A stretch of 64,000 nt of DNA from Chitinibacter sp. SCUT-21 (GCA_041874755.1 CP102611.1:2232001-2296000), one strand, 5' to 3'. Positions 42,833-55,582 are shown, numbered from the stretch's first letter. The notes: generated by a model not told the origin, from the letters alone. Numbers and translations are program-made.

Positions 42833-43372
42833 ATGGCGATGCAAATTCGGTTTGCTCAGAAACACGATGCCGCCGCGATTGCCGCTTTACACGTACAAAG
42901 CTGGCAGCAAACCTATCGCGGCACGCTGAGTGATGATTATTTAGATCATCACGCCGCAGGCGAGCGTTTGGCGCAGTGGCGGCAACGTTTGGCCTCGCCC
43001 ACGCCACAGCAGCGCGTGTGGCTGCTTGAACAAGATCATCAACTAATCGGGTTTTGCTGCGCTTATTTAAACCATGATGCGCGCTGGGGTTCGTATATTG
43101 ATAATTTGCACGTGGCTCAAGCCGCGCAAGGGCAGGGCTTGGGTTCGCTGCTGTTAGCTAAGGCGGCGCAAGCAGTGCTCGATGAGTATATGCATCAAGG
43201 CATCTATTTATATTGCAATCAGAGCAATACGGCAGGGCGGTATTTTTACGAGCGCCGTGGTGCGCAGTGTGAAGGTGAACACGAGTGGTTGGCGCCCGAT
43301 GGTAGTCGGGTGGCGACATTGAGATATGTTTGGCCCAAGGCGAGCCAATTATTAAGTCGACAAGGAGTATGA
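42833..43372 (+). CDS. GNAT family N-acetyltransferase
   Basis: About 179 residues; ATG 42833 and ATG 42839 are both possible, the second having better spacing to AAAGAGA. GNAT fold motifs are present: an N-terminal IRFAQKHDAAAIAALHVQSW, the acetyl-CoA loop VAQAAQGQGLGSLLLAKAA (motif A, QxxGxG/A type) and the motif B strand IYLYCNQSNTAGRYFYERRG. It uses acetyl-CoA to modify an amine. The substrate is unknown. The stop overlaps the region of the next gene's ribosome site. Confidence 0.85.
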   Translation: MAMQIRFAQKHDAAAIAALHVQSWQQTYRGTLSDDYLDHHAAGERLAQWRQRLASPTPQQRVWLLEQDHQLIGFCCAYLNHDARWGSYIDNLHVAQAAQGQGLGSLLLAKAAQAVLDEYMHQGIYLYCNQSNTAGRYFYERRGAQCEGEHEWLAPDGSRVATLRYVWPKASQLLSRQGV

Positions 43373-43374
43373 AT

Positions 43375-43812
43375 ATGAGCGCAGTTTTATCTTCTGGTTT
43401 GGCCAGCCCACAAGAGTCGGCCGCATTTTTTGCCGAGCAACTCAAATACCGTACCGATCCGGCTGATCTGGCGGCGGACCTGCTGGCGCGCAATGAACAG
43501 ATCGTCGTGCTTGATACCCGTTCCCCACGGCATTATCAGACTGCGCATATTCCCGGTGCGATCTCGTTCCCGCACCGCACGATGAATGAAGACACAACGG
43601 CGCAGCTGGATCGCAGCAAAGTGTATGTTTGTTATTGCGACGGCATCGGCTGCAATGGCTCAACCTGGGGCGTATACAAAATGGCACAACTGGGCTTTCA
43701 GGTGAAAGAGTTGATCGGTGGTATTCACTGGTGGCAACAAGATGGCTTGGCGATCGCGACCGGTGATGAGCCGGGGGTATTAACTGAAATCTCAATCCAA
43801 TGTGCGTGCTGA
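43375..43812 (+). CDS. rhodanese-like sulfurtransferase domain protein
   Basis: The start at ATG 43375 lies 7 bases after AAGGAG; an ATG at 43369 is too close to that site. 145 residues hold one rhodanese domain: IVVLDTRSPRHYQTAHIPGA (CH2A motif), SFPHRTMNED, the active-site region KVYVCYCDGIGCNGS with candidate catalytic Cys residues, and GFQVKELIGGIHWWQQDGL. Three cysteines cluster in the active loop, more than usual. Two more cysteines end the protein (QCAC). It may move sulfur from thiosulfate or persulfides to an acceptor. It is co-transcribed with two acetyltransferases and a PaiB-like protein. Confidence 0.85.
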   Translation: MSAVLSSGLASPQESAAFFAEQLKYRTDPADLAADLLARNEQIVVLDTRSPRHYQTAHIPGAISFPHRTMNEDTTAQLDRSKVYVCYCDGIGCNGSTWGVYKMAQLGFQVKELIGGIHWWQQDGLAIATGDEPGVLTEISIQCAC

Positions 43813-43813
43813 T

Positions 43814-44386
43814 ATGTATACCCCTAATCATTTTAAATCGCCCGATCGGGCAAGCGATCTGCAACTGATCCGTGATTATCCGCTGGCGACTTTGGTTGCG
43901 CAGGGCGAGGCTGGATTGGATGCCAATTTGATTCCGCTGTATTGGTATGACGATGGCAGCGAGTTTGGCGTGCTGCGTGGCCACTTGGCACGCGCCAACC
44001 GCTTGGCACTGTGCGCGGGCCGTGAAATTCTGGCGCTGTTCCAGTCGCGAGGCGATTACATTTCGCCGAACTACTATCCGAGCAAAGCGCGCGACCCGCG
44101 CGTGGTGCCGACATGGAATTACTCTGCCGTGCAGATTAATGGCGTGCTGGAAGTCATGGATTCGCCTGAGGCGCTGCGGCAATTGCTCAGTCAAATGACC
44201 GAGCATCACGAGCAAGGGCAGGCACAACCGTGGGCGATGAGCGATGCGCCAAGCGATTACTTGGAGAAAATGCTGGCGGCCGTGGTCGGCATTGAAATCC
44301 GTATTCAGTCTATGCAGGGCAAATTTAAACAAAGCCAGAACCAAAGTGCGGAAAATCAGGCTGGCGTGCGTGCTGCTTTGGCGTAG
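43814..44386 (+). CDS. PaiB-like FMN-binding protein
   Basis: The start at ATG 43814 is one base after the rhodanese stop; 190 residues. It matches PaiB: MYTPNHFKSPDRASDL at the start, LIPLYWYDDGSEFGVLRGHL in the split-barrel flavin-binding fold, and the hallmark PRVVPTWNYSAVQINGVLEV. The rest is LSQMTEHHEQGQAQPWAMSD and a helical tail. PaiB of Bacillus is paired with the acetyltransferase PaiA and influences sporulation and protease genes. Here acetyltransferase genes are likewise on both sides. It may be an FMN-dependent enzyme rather than a true regulator. Confidence 0.85.
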   Translation: MYTPNHFKSPDRASDLQLIRDYPLATLVAQGEAGLDANLIPLYWYDDGSEFGVLRGHLARANRLALCAGREILALFQSRGDYISPNYYPSKARDPRVVPTWNYSAVQINGVLEVMDSPEALRQLLSQMTEHHEQGQAQPWAMSDAPSDYLEKMLAAVVGIEIRIQSMQGKFKQSQNQSAENQAGVRAALA

Positions 44387-44397
44387 CGAGGAACAAG

Positions 44398-45114
44398 ATG
44401 CAGCGCGATATATATATTAACGAATTTGGCCAGCCGCTCGGCCCCATCGTCGAAAACTGGCAAGGCGCGACTTTTCCCACTCCCAAAGTGATGGAGGGTT
44501 GGGGCTGTCGGCTGGAGCCACTGAACGCGGCACAACACGCCGCCGACTTATGGCAAGCGTTTAGTGCCGATAGTGGCGCGCTGTGGTCCTACTTCACTGC
44601 AGGCCCCTATGCCAGCGAAGCAGAATTTGCTGCGGCGTTGGCTGAGCGCGCGCAGCAGCGTGATCCACAGTATTACGCCATTATCGATGCCGCCAGCGGC
44701 AAGGCGCTGGGCTTGGCCAGTTATTTGCGCATCGACCCGCAAGCAGGTTCGATTGAGGTGGGCTGGTTACACTTCTCACCAGCGCTGCAGCGCACACGGC
44801 TCGCAACAGCTGCGATGGTTTTGATGATGGCTTATGCGTTTGAGCTTGGGTTTCGGCGCTACGAGTGGAAATGCAATAACTTAAATGCGCCATCTAAGCG
44901 CGCAGCTGAACGGCTAGGGTTTACCTTTGAAGGTATTTTTCGCAATGCAACGGTATCGAAAGGGCGTAGTCGCGATACAGCGTGGTTTTCTATCATTGAT
45001 AGTGAGTGGCCGACATTACGAACAGCCTACCAAACATGGCTCGCGGAAGAGAATTTCGACGCGAAGGGGCAGCAATTGCGAAAACTCAGTGAATTCATGC
45101 CCGCAAAACAGTAA
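44398..45114 (+). CDS. GNAT family N-acetyltransferase (RimJ/RimL-like)
   Basis: A 238-residue protein starting at ATG 44398 after CGAGGAACAAG. It has an N-terminal extension (INEFGQPLGPIVENWQGATF) and then a RimJ/RimL-type fold. The fold has CRLEPLNAAQHAADLWQAF, IEVGWLHFSPALQRTRLATA (acetyl-CoA loop), RYEWKCNNLNAPSKRAAERL and GFTFEGIFRNATVSKGRSRD. Such enzymes acetylate protein N-termini or small amines. It is the last gene of the five-gene cluster and is closed by a terminator. Confidence 0.87.
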   Translation: MQRDIYINEFGQPLGPIVENWQGATFPTPKVMEGWGCRLEPLNAAQHAADLWQAFSADSGALWSYFTAGPYASEAEFAAALAERAQQRDPQYYAIIDAASGKALGLASYLRIDPQAGSIEVGWLHFSPALQRTRLATAAMVLMMAYAFELGFRRYEWKCNNLNAPSKRAAERLGFTFEGIFRNATVSKGRSRDTAWFSIIDSEWPTLRTAYQTWLAEENFDAKGQQLRKLSEFMPAKQ

Positions 45115-45116
45115 AA

Positions 45117-45140
45117 CAAAGCCCGCGGCAGCGGGCTTTG
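45117..45140 (+). terminator. terminator of the 42.4-45.1 kb cluster
   Basis: CAAAGCCCGC, loop GGCA, GCGGGCTTTG. The first short T run is interrupted (TGTGCTTTTTG). It is placed directly after the stop codon of the last gene. Confidence 0.75.
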
Positions 45141-45290
45141 TGCTTTTTGTGCTTGGTTTTGGGGTTTTGCTATTCGGCTTGTTGGTGCAGTCCGCTGCAT
45201 ATTGATTGGCTAGGCTCAAATGGCTAAAATTGAGTTTCCTTTGTTATCAATTACTTATCGCCTTTGTTCGCTTTTCTTTGTCGATAAGTG

Positions 45291-45319
45291 TTGACGTGTT
45301 TCAGGCCGGTGGGTATAGT
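45291..45319 (+). promoter_or_regulatory. rRNA operon promoter
   Basis: TTGACG (45291-45296), 17 bases, TATAGT (45314-45319). The GC-rich TCGGCCTC that follows fits a stringent-response discriminator. The upstream 45200-45290 is AT-rich and may act as an UP element. No gene is present in 45141-45542. Confidence 0.8.
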
Positions 45320-45377
45320 TCGGCCTCTCTGCTGATGACGCAGCGAAACGAAGTGATGTTTCTCTCTGTCTCGCACC

Positions 45378-45388
45378 GATCTTTAACA
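45378..45388 (+). promoter_or_regulatory. boxA antitermination element, leader
   Basis: GATCTTTAACA matches the conserved CTTTAACA core of boxA and lies in the 16S leader, 155 bases before the mature 16S. A second copy is before 23S. Confidence 0.7.
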
Positions 45389-45542
45389 AATTACAGCCGA
45401 TGAGTGTGAGTGCTTGATTCGTAAGTCGAAACAAGTGCTTGCACTCAGATGATAGGAAATAAACAAGACGAACTTAATTGTTCATCTCGTTTCTTTCTTT
45501 GAGTATTGAAGTACAAGCCAAGTAGTAAAAATAGCAGAGATT

Positions 45543-47077
<1,535 letters not shown>

Positions 47078-47191
47078 AAGAGAAAAGACCTTCGGGTCAA
47101 GTACTCACACTCATCGGCTGTAGAGTTTGAAGATACAGAGAAAGTAGCTGAGCAATGAAGCAATTCATTGCAGGGTTACGGACTTGGTTGG

Positions 47192-47209
47192 AAGCTGGGT
47201 CAGTAGCTC
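47192..47209 (+). repeat. partial duplication of the tRNA-Ile 5' end in the spacer
   Basis: AAGCTGGGTCAGTAGCTC (18 bases) is identical to 47268-47285, the leader plus first 13 bases of tRNA-Ile. After GCTC the copies diverge. It cannot form a tRNA and is probably a remnant of duplication or recombination in the 16S-tRNA spacer. Confidence 0.8.
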
Positions 47210-47272
47210 TGGCGGCGTAGATTATCTAAAAGTAATCGCGAAGTTAGAGATGATCTAGTGAAGACAAAAGCT

Positions 47273-47349
47273 GGGTCAGTAGCTCAGTCGGTTAGAGCAC
47301 CGTCTTGATAAGGCGGGGGTCGCTGGTTCGATTCCAGCTTGACCCACCA
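47273..47349 (+). tRNA. tRNA-Ile (GAT)
   Basis: 77 bases including an encoded CCA. Acceptor stem GGGTCAG pairs with TTGACCC. The anticodon loop CTTGATAAG has anticodon GAT; the T-loop is TTCGATT. Standard in rRNA operon spacers. Confidence 0.96.
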
Positions 47350-47387
47350 TTGATTCATCAGTGGAAACAGCTTTGTAATGCCAGATT

Positions 47388-47463
47388 GGGGGATTAGCTC
47401 AGTTGGGAGAGCACCTGCTTTGCAAGCAGGGGGTCGTCGGTTCGATCCCGTCATCCTCCACCA
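47388..47463 (+). tRNA. tRNA-Ala (TGC)
   Basis: 76 bases including an encoded CCA. Acceptor stem GGGGGAT pairs with ATCCTCC (one G-U). The anticodon loop CTTTGCAAG has anticodon TGC; the T-loop is TTCGATC. Confidence 0.96.
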
Positions 47464-47560
47464 ATCACAAGAGTTCAGAATTCAGTGAGCAAGCAGATTT
47501 ATTCTGGTTTGTTTATTTTGTTCTGGTTTCTTAAATCAGAATGCCTTTGGCATCTGTATC

Positions 47561-47571
47561 GTTCTTTAACA
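47561..47571 (+). promoter_or_regulatory. boxA antitermination element, 16S-23S spacer
   Basis: GTTCTTTAACA has the same CTTTAACA core as the leader copy. The surrounding spacer (47464-47762) contains no gene, only pre-23S processing-stem sequence. Confidence 0.65.
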
Positions 47572-47762
47572 AAATAGAAGAAGTAATATCTCCTAATTAA
47601 ACAATGTGAGCATCAAGGCAACTTGGTGTGAACAGTAAATAAATTGGGTTGATTGTATCTCTGATCGAAAGATCAGCGTTGAATGACGTGAGAACTCATT
47701 CAACAAGTCGTAAATACCGATACTCTAAACCGATGATACGGTAAAACGTGTTTGAGGTTATA

Positions 47763-50651
<2,889 letters not shown>

Positions 50652-50787
50652 TAACCTGAGACGCGTTAAGCGACAGGTGCAATCGACCCGATTGTGAATG
50701 TTAAAGTTAAGAGAAATAAGATTACTTCTTCTATTGATTTCGAGTGATTGCAAACCCAATGGGGTAAGCAGTTAACTCACCCAGTTT

Positions 50788-50905
50788 TGTCTGGTGACCA
50801 TAGCGAGGTGGTCCCACTCCTTCCCATCCCGAACAGGACAGTGAAACGCCTCAGCGCCGATGATAGTGCGGATTGCCCGTGTGAAAGTAGGTCATTGCCA
50901 GACTA
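50788..50905 (+). rRNA. rrf: 5S ribosomal RNA, first copy
   Basis: 118 bases. TGTCTGG at the 5' end pairs with CCAGAC near the 3' end. Conserved loop sequences TCCCATCCCGAAC and GTGAAACGCC are present. A terminator follows immediately. Confidence 0.95.
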
Positions 50906-50913
50906 CCCTATTC

Positions 50914-50942
50914 AAATACCCAGCTCGTTGAGCTGGGTATTT
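50914..50942 (+). terminator. terminator after the first 5S gene
   Basis: AAATACCCAGCTC, loop GTT, GAGCTGGGTATTT forms a 13-bp stem followed by GTTATT. Confidence 0.88.
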
Positions 50943-51041
50943 GTTATTAAGTAAAAGCAAGATAGCAAAAGCAAGATAGCAATTTAAACAAAATTTAGTT
51001 TTTGGTGCGCCAGAATATCGGACACGAGAGACAACCAGTTT

Positions 51042-51159
51042 TGTTTGGTGACCATAGCGAGGTGGTCCCACTCCTTCCCATCCCGAACAGGACAGTGAAA
51101 CGCCTCAGCGCCGATGATAGTGCGGATTGCCCGTGTGAAAGTAGGTCATTGCCAAACTC
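51042..51159 (+). rRNA. rrf: 5S ribosomal RNA, second copy
   Basis: 118 bases, nearly identical to the first copy. It differs at helix I by a compensated pair: TGTTTGG with CCAAAC instead of TGTCTGG with CCAGAC. It is preceded by CAGTTT as in the first copy, so the duplication includes a few upstream bases. It lies behind the first terminator and thus depends on read-through or its own promoter. Confidence 0.93.
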
Positions 51160-51167
51160 CCCATACA

Positions 51168-51194
51168 GACCCAGCTCGATGAGCTGGGTCTTTT
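51168..51194 (+). terminator. terminator after the second 5S gene
   Basis: GACCCAGCTC, loop GAT, GAGCTGGGTC, then TTTT. The stem core (CCCAGCTC) is the same as in the terminator after the first 5S, consistent with a tandem duplication of the 5S-terminator unit. Confidence 0.88.
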
Positions 51195-51224
51195 GCTATG
51201 TAGCTACACATTAACATTCCAAAT

Positions 51225-51255
51225 AAAAAAGCCCAACGCATCGCGTTGGGCTTTT
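51225..51255. terminator. terminator at the 3' end of ubiUVT
   Basis: AAAAAAGCCCAACGC, loop ATC, then GCGTTGGGCTTTT. It lies 6 bases past the ubiT stop in the minus direction and may also back up the rRNA terminator. Confidence 0.88.
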
Positions 51256-51260
51256 GTGCT

Positions 51261-51692
51261 TTATATGCCAAATCGAAGTCGGATCGGCCGCGGGATTTTT
51301 TCGAATAGTGGCGAAAAGTCAGTCGCATCCATCAGGTTTTTTAACTGCAGCCCTAGCTCGGTATCGCCTGAGATTGTTAAGCGGCGCTGGAAAAATAGCG
51401 TGTCTGGATCTTCCTGGCGCCGGGCAATAATCCAATAATCGGCTAGGCTAGCGCCAAAGGTGACATCGGGCTTAGCGCTGCTGGCGACAAAACGGCCTTG
51501 GCGAAAACTATACGAAAAGCCGCAGCCGATATCGCTGGCCAGTAGCCGTACGGTGCGACCTTCTAACCAGCTAAAGTCTTCCTCAGGCCAGAGCTGATTT
51601 TTGACCAAGTTAAGTGCGGTCACCACGCCAAATGCAGGCGGCGTTTCGGGTAAATGCTGCAATAGGCGTACTACTGGTTGTGGGATATTCAT
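51261..51692 (-). CDS. ubiT: UbiT-like SCP2 domain protein, anaerobic ubiquinone biosynthesis
   Basis: A 143-residue soluble protein made of a single sterol-carrier-type (SCP2) domain: [54 protein letters not shown] and [20 protein letters not shown]. UbiT binds lipid-soluble ubiquinone intermediates and is needed for oxygen-independent hydroxylation. The start overlaps the ubiV stop (ATGA). It is the third gene of the ubiU-ubiV-ubiT operon. The length fits a short UbiT (E. coli's is somewhat longer). Confidence 0.88.
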   Translation of the reverse strand: MNIPQPVVRLLQHLPETPPAFGVVTALNLVKNQLWPEEDFSWLEGRTVRLLASDIGCGFSYSFRQGRFVASSAKPDVTFGASLADYWIIARRQEDPDTLFFQRRLTISGDTELGLQLKNLMDATDFSPLFEKIPRPIRLRFGI

Positions 51693-52564
51693 CGTAACTC
51701 CTGATGGGCAATACCGGCTTGGCCATGCCAGTAGCCATTGACTAGACCTTCTGGGTTAATGCGCGACCAGTTTGCTGCGTATGTATGGGTATTGAGCTGT
51801 GATTTATATGCTGCAATGATTTCATCCGTATACTCTGCTTGTGGGCTGATGCGCAAATACTCAATGTTTTGCAAACCAGCGATGTCATCGATCAGCGCGT
51901 GACAGGCAGCCGATTGGGTTTGGATGCCGTTAATGCGCAAAAAGTCTTGTCCTTCACGCGTTTTCAGTAGCATGCCGTCGGCGTGCTCGATACATTTAAA
52001 CTCACATGCGTCTTTGCTTAGATCGTAATGGCGTGCGGTGAAGCAGCGTGCCGAGAACGCCAGCGGCAAGCGGCCGTGTGCGAACACTTCGGTGTCGATC
52101 GCTGCTGTTTTTTCGGCGATCGTCGCCGCGACCATCTTGGCGCTGGCTTCCAGCGGGGGCACCCAACGTACAGCGCCTGCCTTGGCGTGCCAATCGAGTG
52201 CTGGGCCGTTGTAGATATTCAGGTGGGGGCCCGCAACGTAAGCGATGCCGGCTTCGCGCGCGACGCGAATCGCGCCCAGATCATTGGCTTCAATCAAACC
52301 ACCCGCTTGCGCCAGTTTGCGCAGGCTAGATAAATCCGAGCCCGACTCCAACACCGCTTGCGAGCTGTAAATAATCTGTTTGCCACTCTGCGCCAATTCA
52401 GCGCCGAGCGCCAGCCAATCGGCGGTGCGCAATTCATGGCGGCGTGCGCAAACGACTTCGCCCAGATAAATCGTAGCAAGCGGCCAATCGGCCGCTTGCG
52501 CGTAAAAATCGATGATTTGCTGCTTAGGCCAGTAGTACAGCAGCGGACCAAGAGTGAGTTTCAT
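51689..52564 (-). CDS. ubiV: UbiV, U32 peptidase-like Fe-S protein of anaerobic ubiquinone biosynthesis
   Basis: A 291-residue protein with a U32/TIM-barrel start [20 protein letters not shown]. The four [4Fe-4S] ligands are recognisable as Cys39 ([10 protein letters not shown]), Cys174 (SARCFTARH), Cys187 and Cys191 (DACEFKC). The spacing (13 and 4) is that of E. coli Cys180/193/197, with Cys39 at the same position. UbiU and UbiV form the complex that hydroxylates the ubiquinone ring without O2, with prephenate as oxygen source in E. coli. Between ubiU and ubiV there is one spacer base, and the 3' end overlaps ubiT. Confidence 0.93.
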   Translation of the reverse strand: MKLTLGPLLYYWPKQQIIDFYAQAADWPLATIYLGEVVCARRHELRTADWLALGAELAQSGKQIIYSSQAVLESGSDLSSLRKLAQAGGLIEANDLGAIRVAREAGIAYVAGPHLNIYNGPALDWHAKAGAVRWVPPLEASAKMVAATIAEKTAAIDTEVFAHGRLPLAFSARCFTARHYDLSKDACEFKCIEHADGMLLKTREGQDFLRINGIQTQSAACHALIDDIAGLQNIEYLRISPQAEYTDEIIAAYKSQLNTHTYAANWSRINPEGLVNGYWHGQAGIAHQELR

Positions 52565-52565
52565 C

Positions 52566-53570
52566 TTACCTCCATGGGCGGCTGTAAGCGCCGAGGGTTT
52601 GTTGATGGCCTTCGGAAACTTTGTTCAGCGCTTGCTGCCACGCCGGTTTCACCGAATAACGCGCGTCGCCCGCAGCGTCGATCGCAGCGCGTAGCGTTTT
52701 GGTGACTTCGGCGGTGTAGGCTGGGCTGCGTTGGCGGCCTTCGACTTTGATGGCTTTGACGCCAATGCGAAGTAGCTCGGGCAGCACGGATAGCGCGTTC
52801 AGGCTGGTCGGCTCTTCCAATGCGTAATAGGTCGCCTCATTCACTTCAAAACGACCTTTGCATAGCGTGGGGTAACCGGCAGGTTCGCCCGCTTCAAAAT
52901 GATCGATCAAAATGCCGTTCAGACGCGTATCCATGGTATTGCCCTGTGGTAGCCATTGAACATGACTTGCAGGTGAACACACCCCATGGGTATTGGGCGA
53001 TTCGCCGGTCGCGTAGCTCGATAAAATGCAGCGTCCTTCGGCCATTACACACAGGCTGCCAAAGCCAAAGACTTCAATTTCAACCGTGGTGTTTTTAATG
53101 ACGTATTCAACTTGCGGCAAAGTCAGCACGCGCGGCAGCACCGCGCGGCGAATGCCGAAATAATCTTGCGCTAGGTTCACCGCTTCAAAATTGGTCGCCG
53201 AGCCTTGCACCGACAAATGGCGATTGAGCTGCGGGTGCACGCGCGTAGCGTAGTCGAGCAAGCCCAAATCGGCCAAAATCACCGCATTCGCACCGGCATC
53301 GGCGGCGGCGTCAATCGCGGCGTACCATTCTTTGACACGACCTGCTTGCGCGTAGGTATTGATCGCGACCAGCACTTCGCTGCCGCGCGATTGGGCGTAG
53401 TCGATACCGGTTTTGATTTGCGCATCGGTAAAATTAAGCCCGGCAAAATTGCGGGCGTTGGTGGCATTTTTAAAGCCAAGGTAGACCGCATCAGCGCCGT
53501 GATCGACGGCGGCTTTGAGTGCCGGCAGACTACCGGCAGGGCAGATCAATTCGGGCAAATGTGCAGGCAT
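52566..53570 (-). CDS. ubiU: UbiU, U32 peptidase-like Fe-S protein of anaerobic ubiquinone biosynthesis
   Basis: A 334-residue protein. It opens [20 protein letters not shown] and has [17 protein letters not shown] near 28-44, the classic U32 N-terminal pattern. Candidate [4Fe-4S] ligands are Cys174, Cys181, Cys198 and Cys237 ([26 protein letters not shown]), the same spacing class as the E. coli UbiU cluster. It is the first gene of the operon and partner of UbiV. Expression is expected to rise under low oxygen; an FNR-type site is suggested 55 bases upstream. Confidence 0.93.
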   Translation of the reverse strand: MPAHLPELICPAGSLPALKAAVDHGADAVYLGFKNATNARNFAGLNFTDAQIKTGIDYAQSRGSEVLVAINTYAQAGRVKEWYAAIDAAADAGANAVILADLGLLDYATRVHPQLNRHLSVQGSATNFEAVNLAQDYFGIRRAVLPRVLTLPQVEYVIKNTTVEIEVFGFGSLCVMAEGRCILSSYATGESPNTHGVCSPASHVQWLPQGNTMDTRLNGILIDHFEAGEPAGYPTLCKGRFEVNEATYYALEEPTSLNALSVLPELLRIGVKAIKVEGRQRSPAYTAEVTKTLRAAIDAAGDARYSVKPAWQQALNKVSEGHQQTLGAYSRPWR

Positions 53571-53624
53571 GGCGGCGTCCAGTTTGCAGATAGTGCAGCT
53601 TAGGGTGACTTGGATTGTGCCGCC

Positions 53625-53638
53625 TTAACACAGGTCAA
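53625..53638. promoter_or_regulatory. possible FNR/Anr-type site upstream of ubiU
   Basis: TTAAC, 4 bases, GTCAA matches the FNR pattern TTGAT-N4-ATCAA at 7 of 10 positions. Its centre is about 61 bases before the ubiU start. Known oxygen regulation of ubiUVT makes it plausible, but the match is modest. The rest of 53639-53866 is AT-rich and carries the promoter of the plus-strand dehydrogenase gene. Confidence 0.35.
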
Positions 53639-53866
53639 GGTTTGCATGACTCATTTCTGCGCTTTAGAGGTAGGCAAAAAGCAGCAAAATGCCGAAAGAA
53701 TGTGAAAATCACAGGCTTTTTTCAAAATTAGGTAAATTAATTAGGCAATTAGTGCAAAAGCGGCTTGGCGTTGACGCTATCTTGCTAGAAAATACGGGTA
53801 CTATTATTGGCAAAAGGCACACCCCGGCTACCCGTCGGCGGTTGGACACCTAGAAGGGACTACACA

Positions 53867-54778
53867 ATGAATATCGCAATGATCGGTTTGGGCAAAATGG
53901 GCGGCAATATGGCGCGCCGTCTCGCGCGTGGCGGAGCCAATGTGTTTGGCTTTGACGTGAGCGCTGAGACTCGGGAAGGTTTGGCAAAAGAAGAAGCCAA
54001 CTTCCGTGCTTTTGCGTCTGTACCTGAATTGATCGCTGCATTGCCAACGCCGCGCGTGGTGTGGTTGATGTTGCCGTCGGGTGATATTTCCGAAGCGGCT
54101 TTTGCTGAAATGAAAACGCTGCTCGCACCTGGTGATTTGATCATCGACGGCGCGAATGCAATGTACAAAGACAGCCAACGCCATGCGCAAGAACTTGCTG
54201 CGTTGAACATCAAGTTTGTTGATGCTGGCGTATCTGGTGGCGTTTGGGGGCTGCAGAATGGTTATTGTTTGATGTTCGGTGGCGAGCAAGACGCAGCCGA
54301 TATCGCCACGCCATTTATGAAAATCTTGGCGCCTGCCGCTGATCGCGGTTGGACGCACACAGGCCCAGCGGGCTCAGGCCACTTCACCAAAATGCTACAC
54401 AACGGTATCGAATACGGCATGATGCAAGCGTTCGCTGAAGGCTTTGCAATGCTGAAGGCGAAAAAAGAATTCGATTTGGATGTCGCTGAAATCGCTGAAA
54501 CTTGGCGCCACAGCTCTGTCGTGCGCTCTTGGTTGCTCGACTTGGTGGCGGAATCGTTCTCGCACGATACTGAACTTGAATCACTCAATCCGTTCGTTCC
54601 AGACTCAGGCGAAGGTCGTTGGTCAGTGCTGGAGTCTGTTGAGCTAGGTGTTCCTGCGCCTGTGATGGCCACTAGCTTGTACTCGCGCTTCTCTTCACGC
54701 GGTAACGACGATTACGCGATGAAGATGTTGTCGCTGATGCGCAATGCCTTTGGCGGTCACGCGATGTCTAAGAAATAA
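53867..54778 (+). CDS. gnd: 6-phosphogluconate dehydrogenase, short decarboxylating type (GndA/YqeC-like)
   Basis: A 303-residue protein from ATG 53867 after AGAAGGGA. The Rossmann motif MIGLGKMGGNMARRL is at the N-terminus, followed by VWLMLPSGDISEAAF. The substrate-binding DAGVSGGVWGLQNGYCLMFGG-type loop and catalytic GSGHFTKMLHNGIEYGMMQ come next. It lacks the roughly 170-residue C-terminal extension of classical Gnd, as in the NAD-preferring short forms. It oxidises 6-phosphogluconate to ribulose 5-phosphate and CO2. The N-terminal motif would favour NAD over NADP, but I cannot be sure. It ends at a terminator shared with the convergent gene. Confidence 0.9.
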   Translation: MNIAMIGLGKMGGNMARRLARGGANVFGFDVSAETREGLAKEEANFRAFASVPELIAALPTPRVVWLMLPSGDISEAAFAEMKTLLAPGDLIIDGANAMYKDSQRHAQELAALNIKFVDAGVSGGVWGLQNGYCLMFGGEQDAADIATPFMKILAPAADRGWTHTGPAGSGHFTKMLHNGIEYGMMQAFAEGFAMLKAKKEFDLDVAEIAETWRHSSVVRSWLLDLVAESFSHDTELESLNPFVPDSGEGRWSVLESVELGVPAPVMATSLYSRFSSRGNDDYAMKMLSLMRNAFGGHAMSKK

Positions 54779-54818
54779 AGGTCTTATGGCTGCTCGCCTA
54801 TAGCAGCCAAGGCAAATG

Positions 54819-54844
54819 AAAAAGCACCTTAATTGGTGCTTTTT
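54819..54844. terminator. terminator between gnd and the convergent binding-protein gene
   Basis: AAAAAGCACC, loop TTAATT, GGTGCTTTTT, with the T run reaching into the stop codon of the minus-strand gene. A second hairpin, GGCTGCT, 7 bases, AGCAGCC (54788-54808), lies just before it. Confidence 0.85.
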
Positions 54845-55582
54845 TTATGGCTGCTCGAATTCAGCCGAGTATTGATCAGTAATTTTCTGCAAGCTGCCAT
54901 CGCTACGCATGCGCTGTAGTGCGGCCTTTAATTTTGTAATGTGTGATGCTGACGTGCTTTTACTGCACCCTAAATACAAATCAGCCGTATGAAATATGTA
55001 TAGCGGTTTGATTTTTTGCGGGTCGGCGCCAATTGATTGCGCGATCAGTTTTGCTGTAAATAAACCACCAGCAACAAGATCAATGTGACCCGCATATAAT
55101 TTCTTCATTGATTGCTCTTCCTCCGCCGCAAGATCAACAGTGAAACCATTGCTTTCCAAAAATTGTACTTTACCGTCTTTTCTTTGCCCGCCAATCGAGT
55201 ATTTTCGCGCGTCATCCAGTGTTTTTATCGTTAGATTTCGCTCTCTGAGTGCGAAAAAAGTCCATTTGTTCTGTGCTAACGGACCGATCCAAATAAAAGC
55301 ATCCTCCCTGATCGGTAGGCGTGCCAAACTAAAAATGCAGGTATCCGTTTCAGTTTGTGCGGTTGAAAGTGCTCGGGCCCAAGGATATTGAACAAATCTA
55401 TATTTCAGCTCTGCGTATGACATCAATTGCTCGATGATGCTGACAACCATCCCACTGGCCTTTTCGTTTTGTATGTCATTGAATGGTGGATTATTGCCGA
55501 CAATCAGCGTTAGGTTGGCTCGAGCCTGAGCTGGCGCGAACAATAGTGTGAGTGAAAATAGCAGCAGAAATAAGACCCGCAT
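54845..55582 (-). CDS. periplasmic solute-binding protein (SBP_bac_3-like), orphan
   Basis: A 245-residue protein. The signal peptide MRVLFLLLFSLTLLFAPAQA (cleavage near ARA) precedes a short type 2 periplasmic binding fold: LTLIVGNNPPFNDIQNEKA, KASGMVVSIIEQLM, PWARALSTAQTETDTC and AGHIDLVAGGLFTAKLIAQS. No ABC permease or ATPase is nearby. Like the 38460-39236 gene it belongs to the amino-acid-binding-like group often found alone in chemotactic bacteria. They are not close homologues of each other. A role in sensing or in feeding a remote transporter cannot be decided. Confidence 0.78.
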   Translation of the reverse strand: MRVLFLLLFSLTLLFAPAQARANLTLIVGNNPPFNDIQNEKASGMVVSIIEQLMSYAELKYRFVQYPWARALSTAQTETDTCIFSLARLPIREDAFIWIGPLAQNKWTFFALRERNLTIKTLDDARKYSIGGQRKDGKVQFLESNGFTVDLAAEEEQSMKKLYAGHIDLVAGGLFTAKLIAQSIGADPQKIKPLYIFHTADLYLGCSKSTSASHITKLKAALQRMRSDGSLQKITDQYSAEFEQP

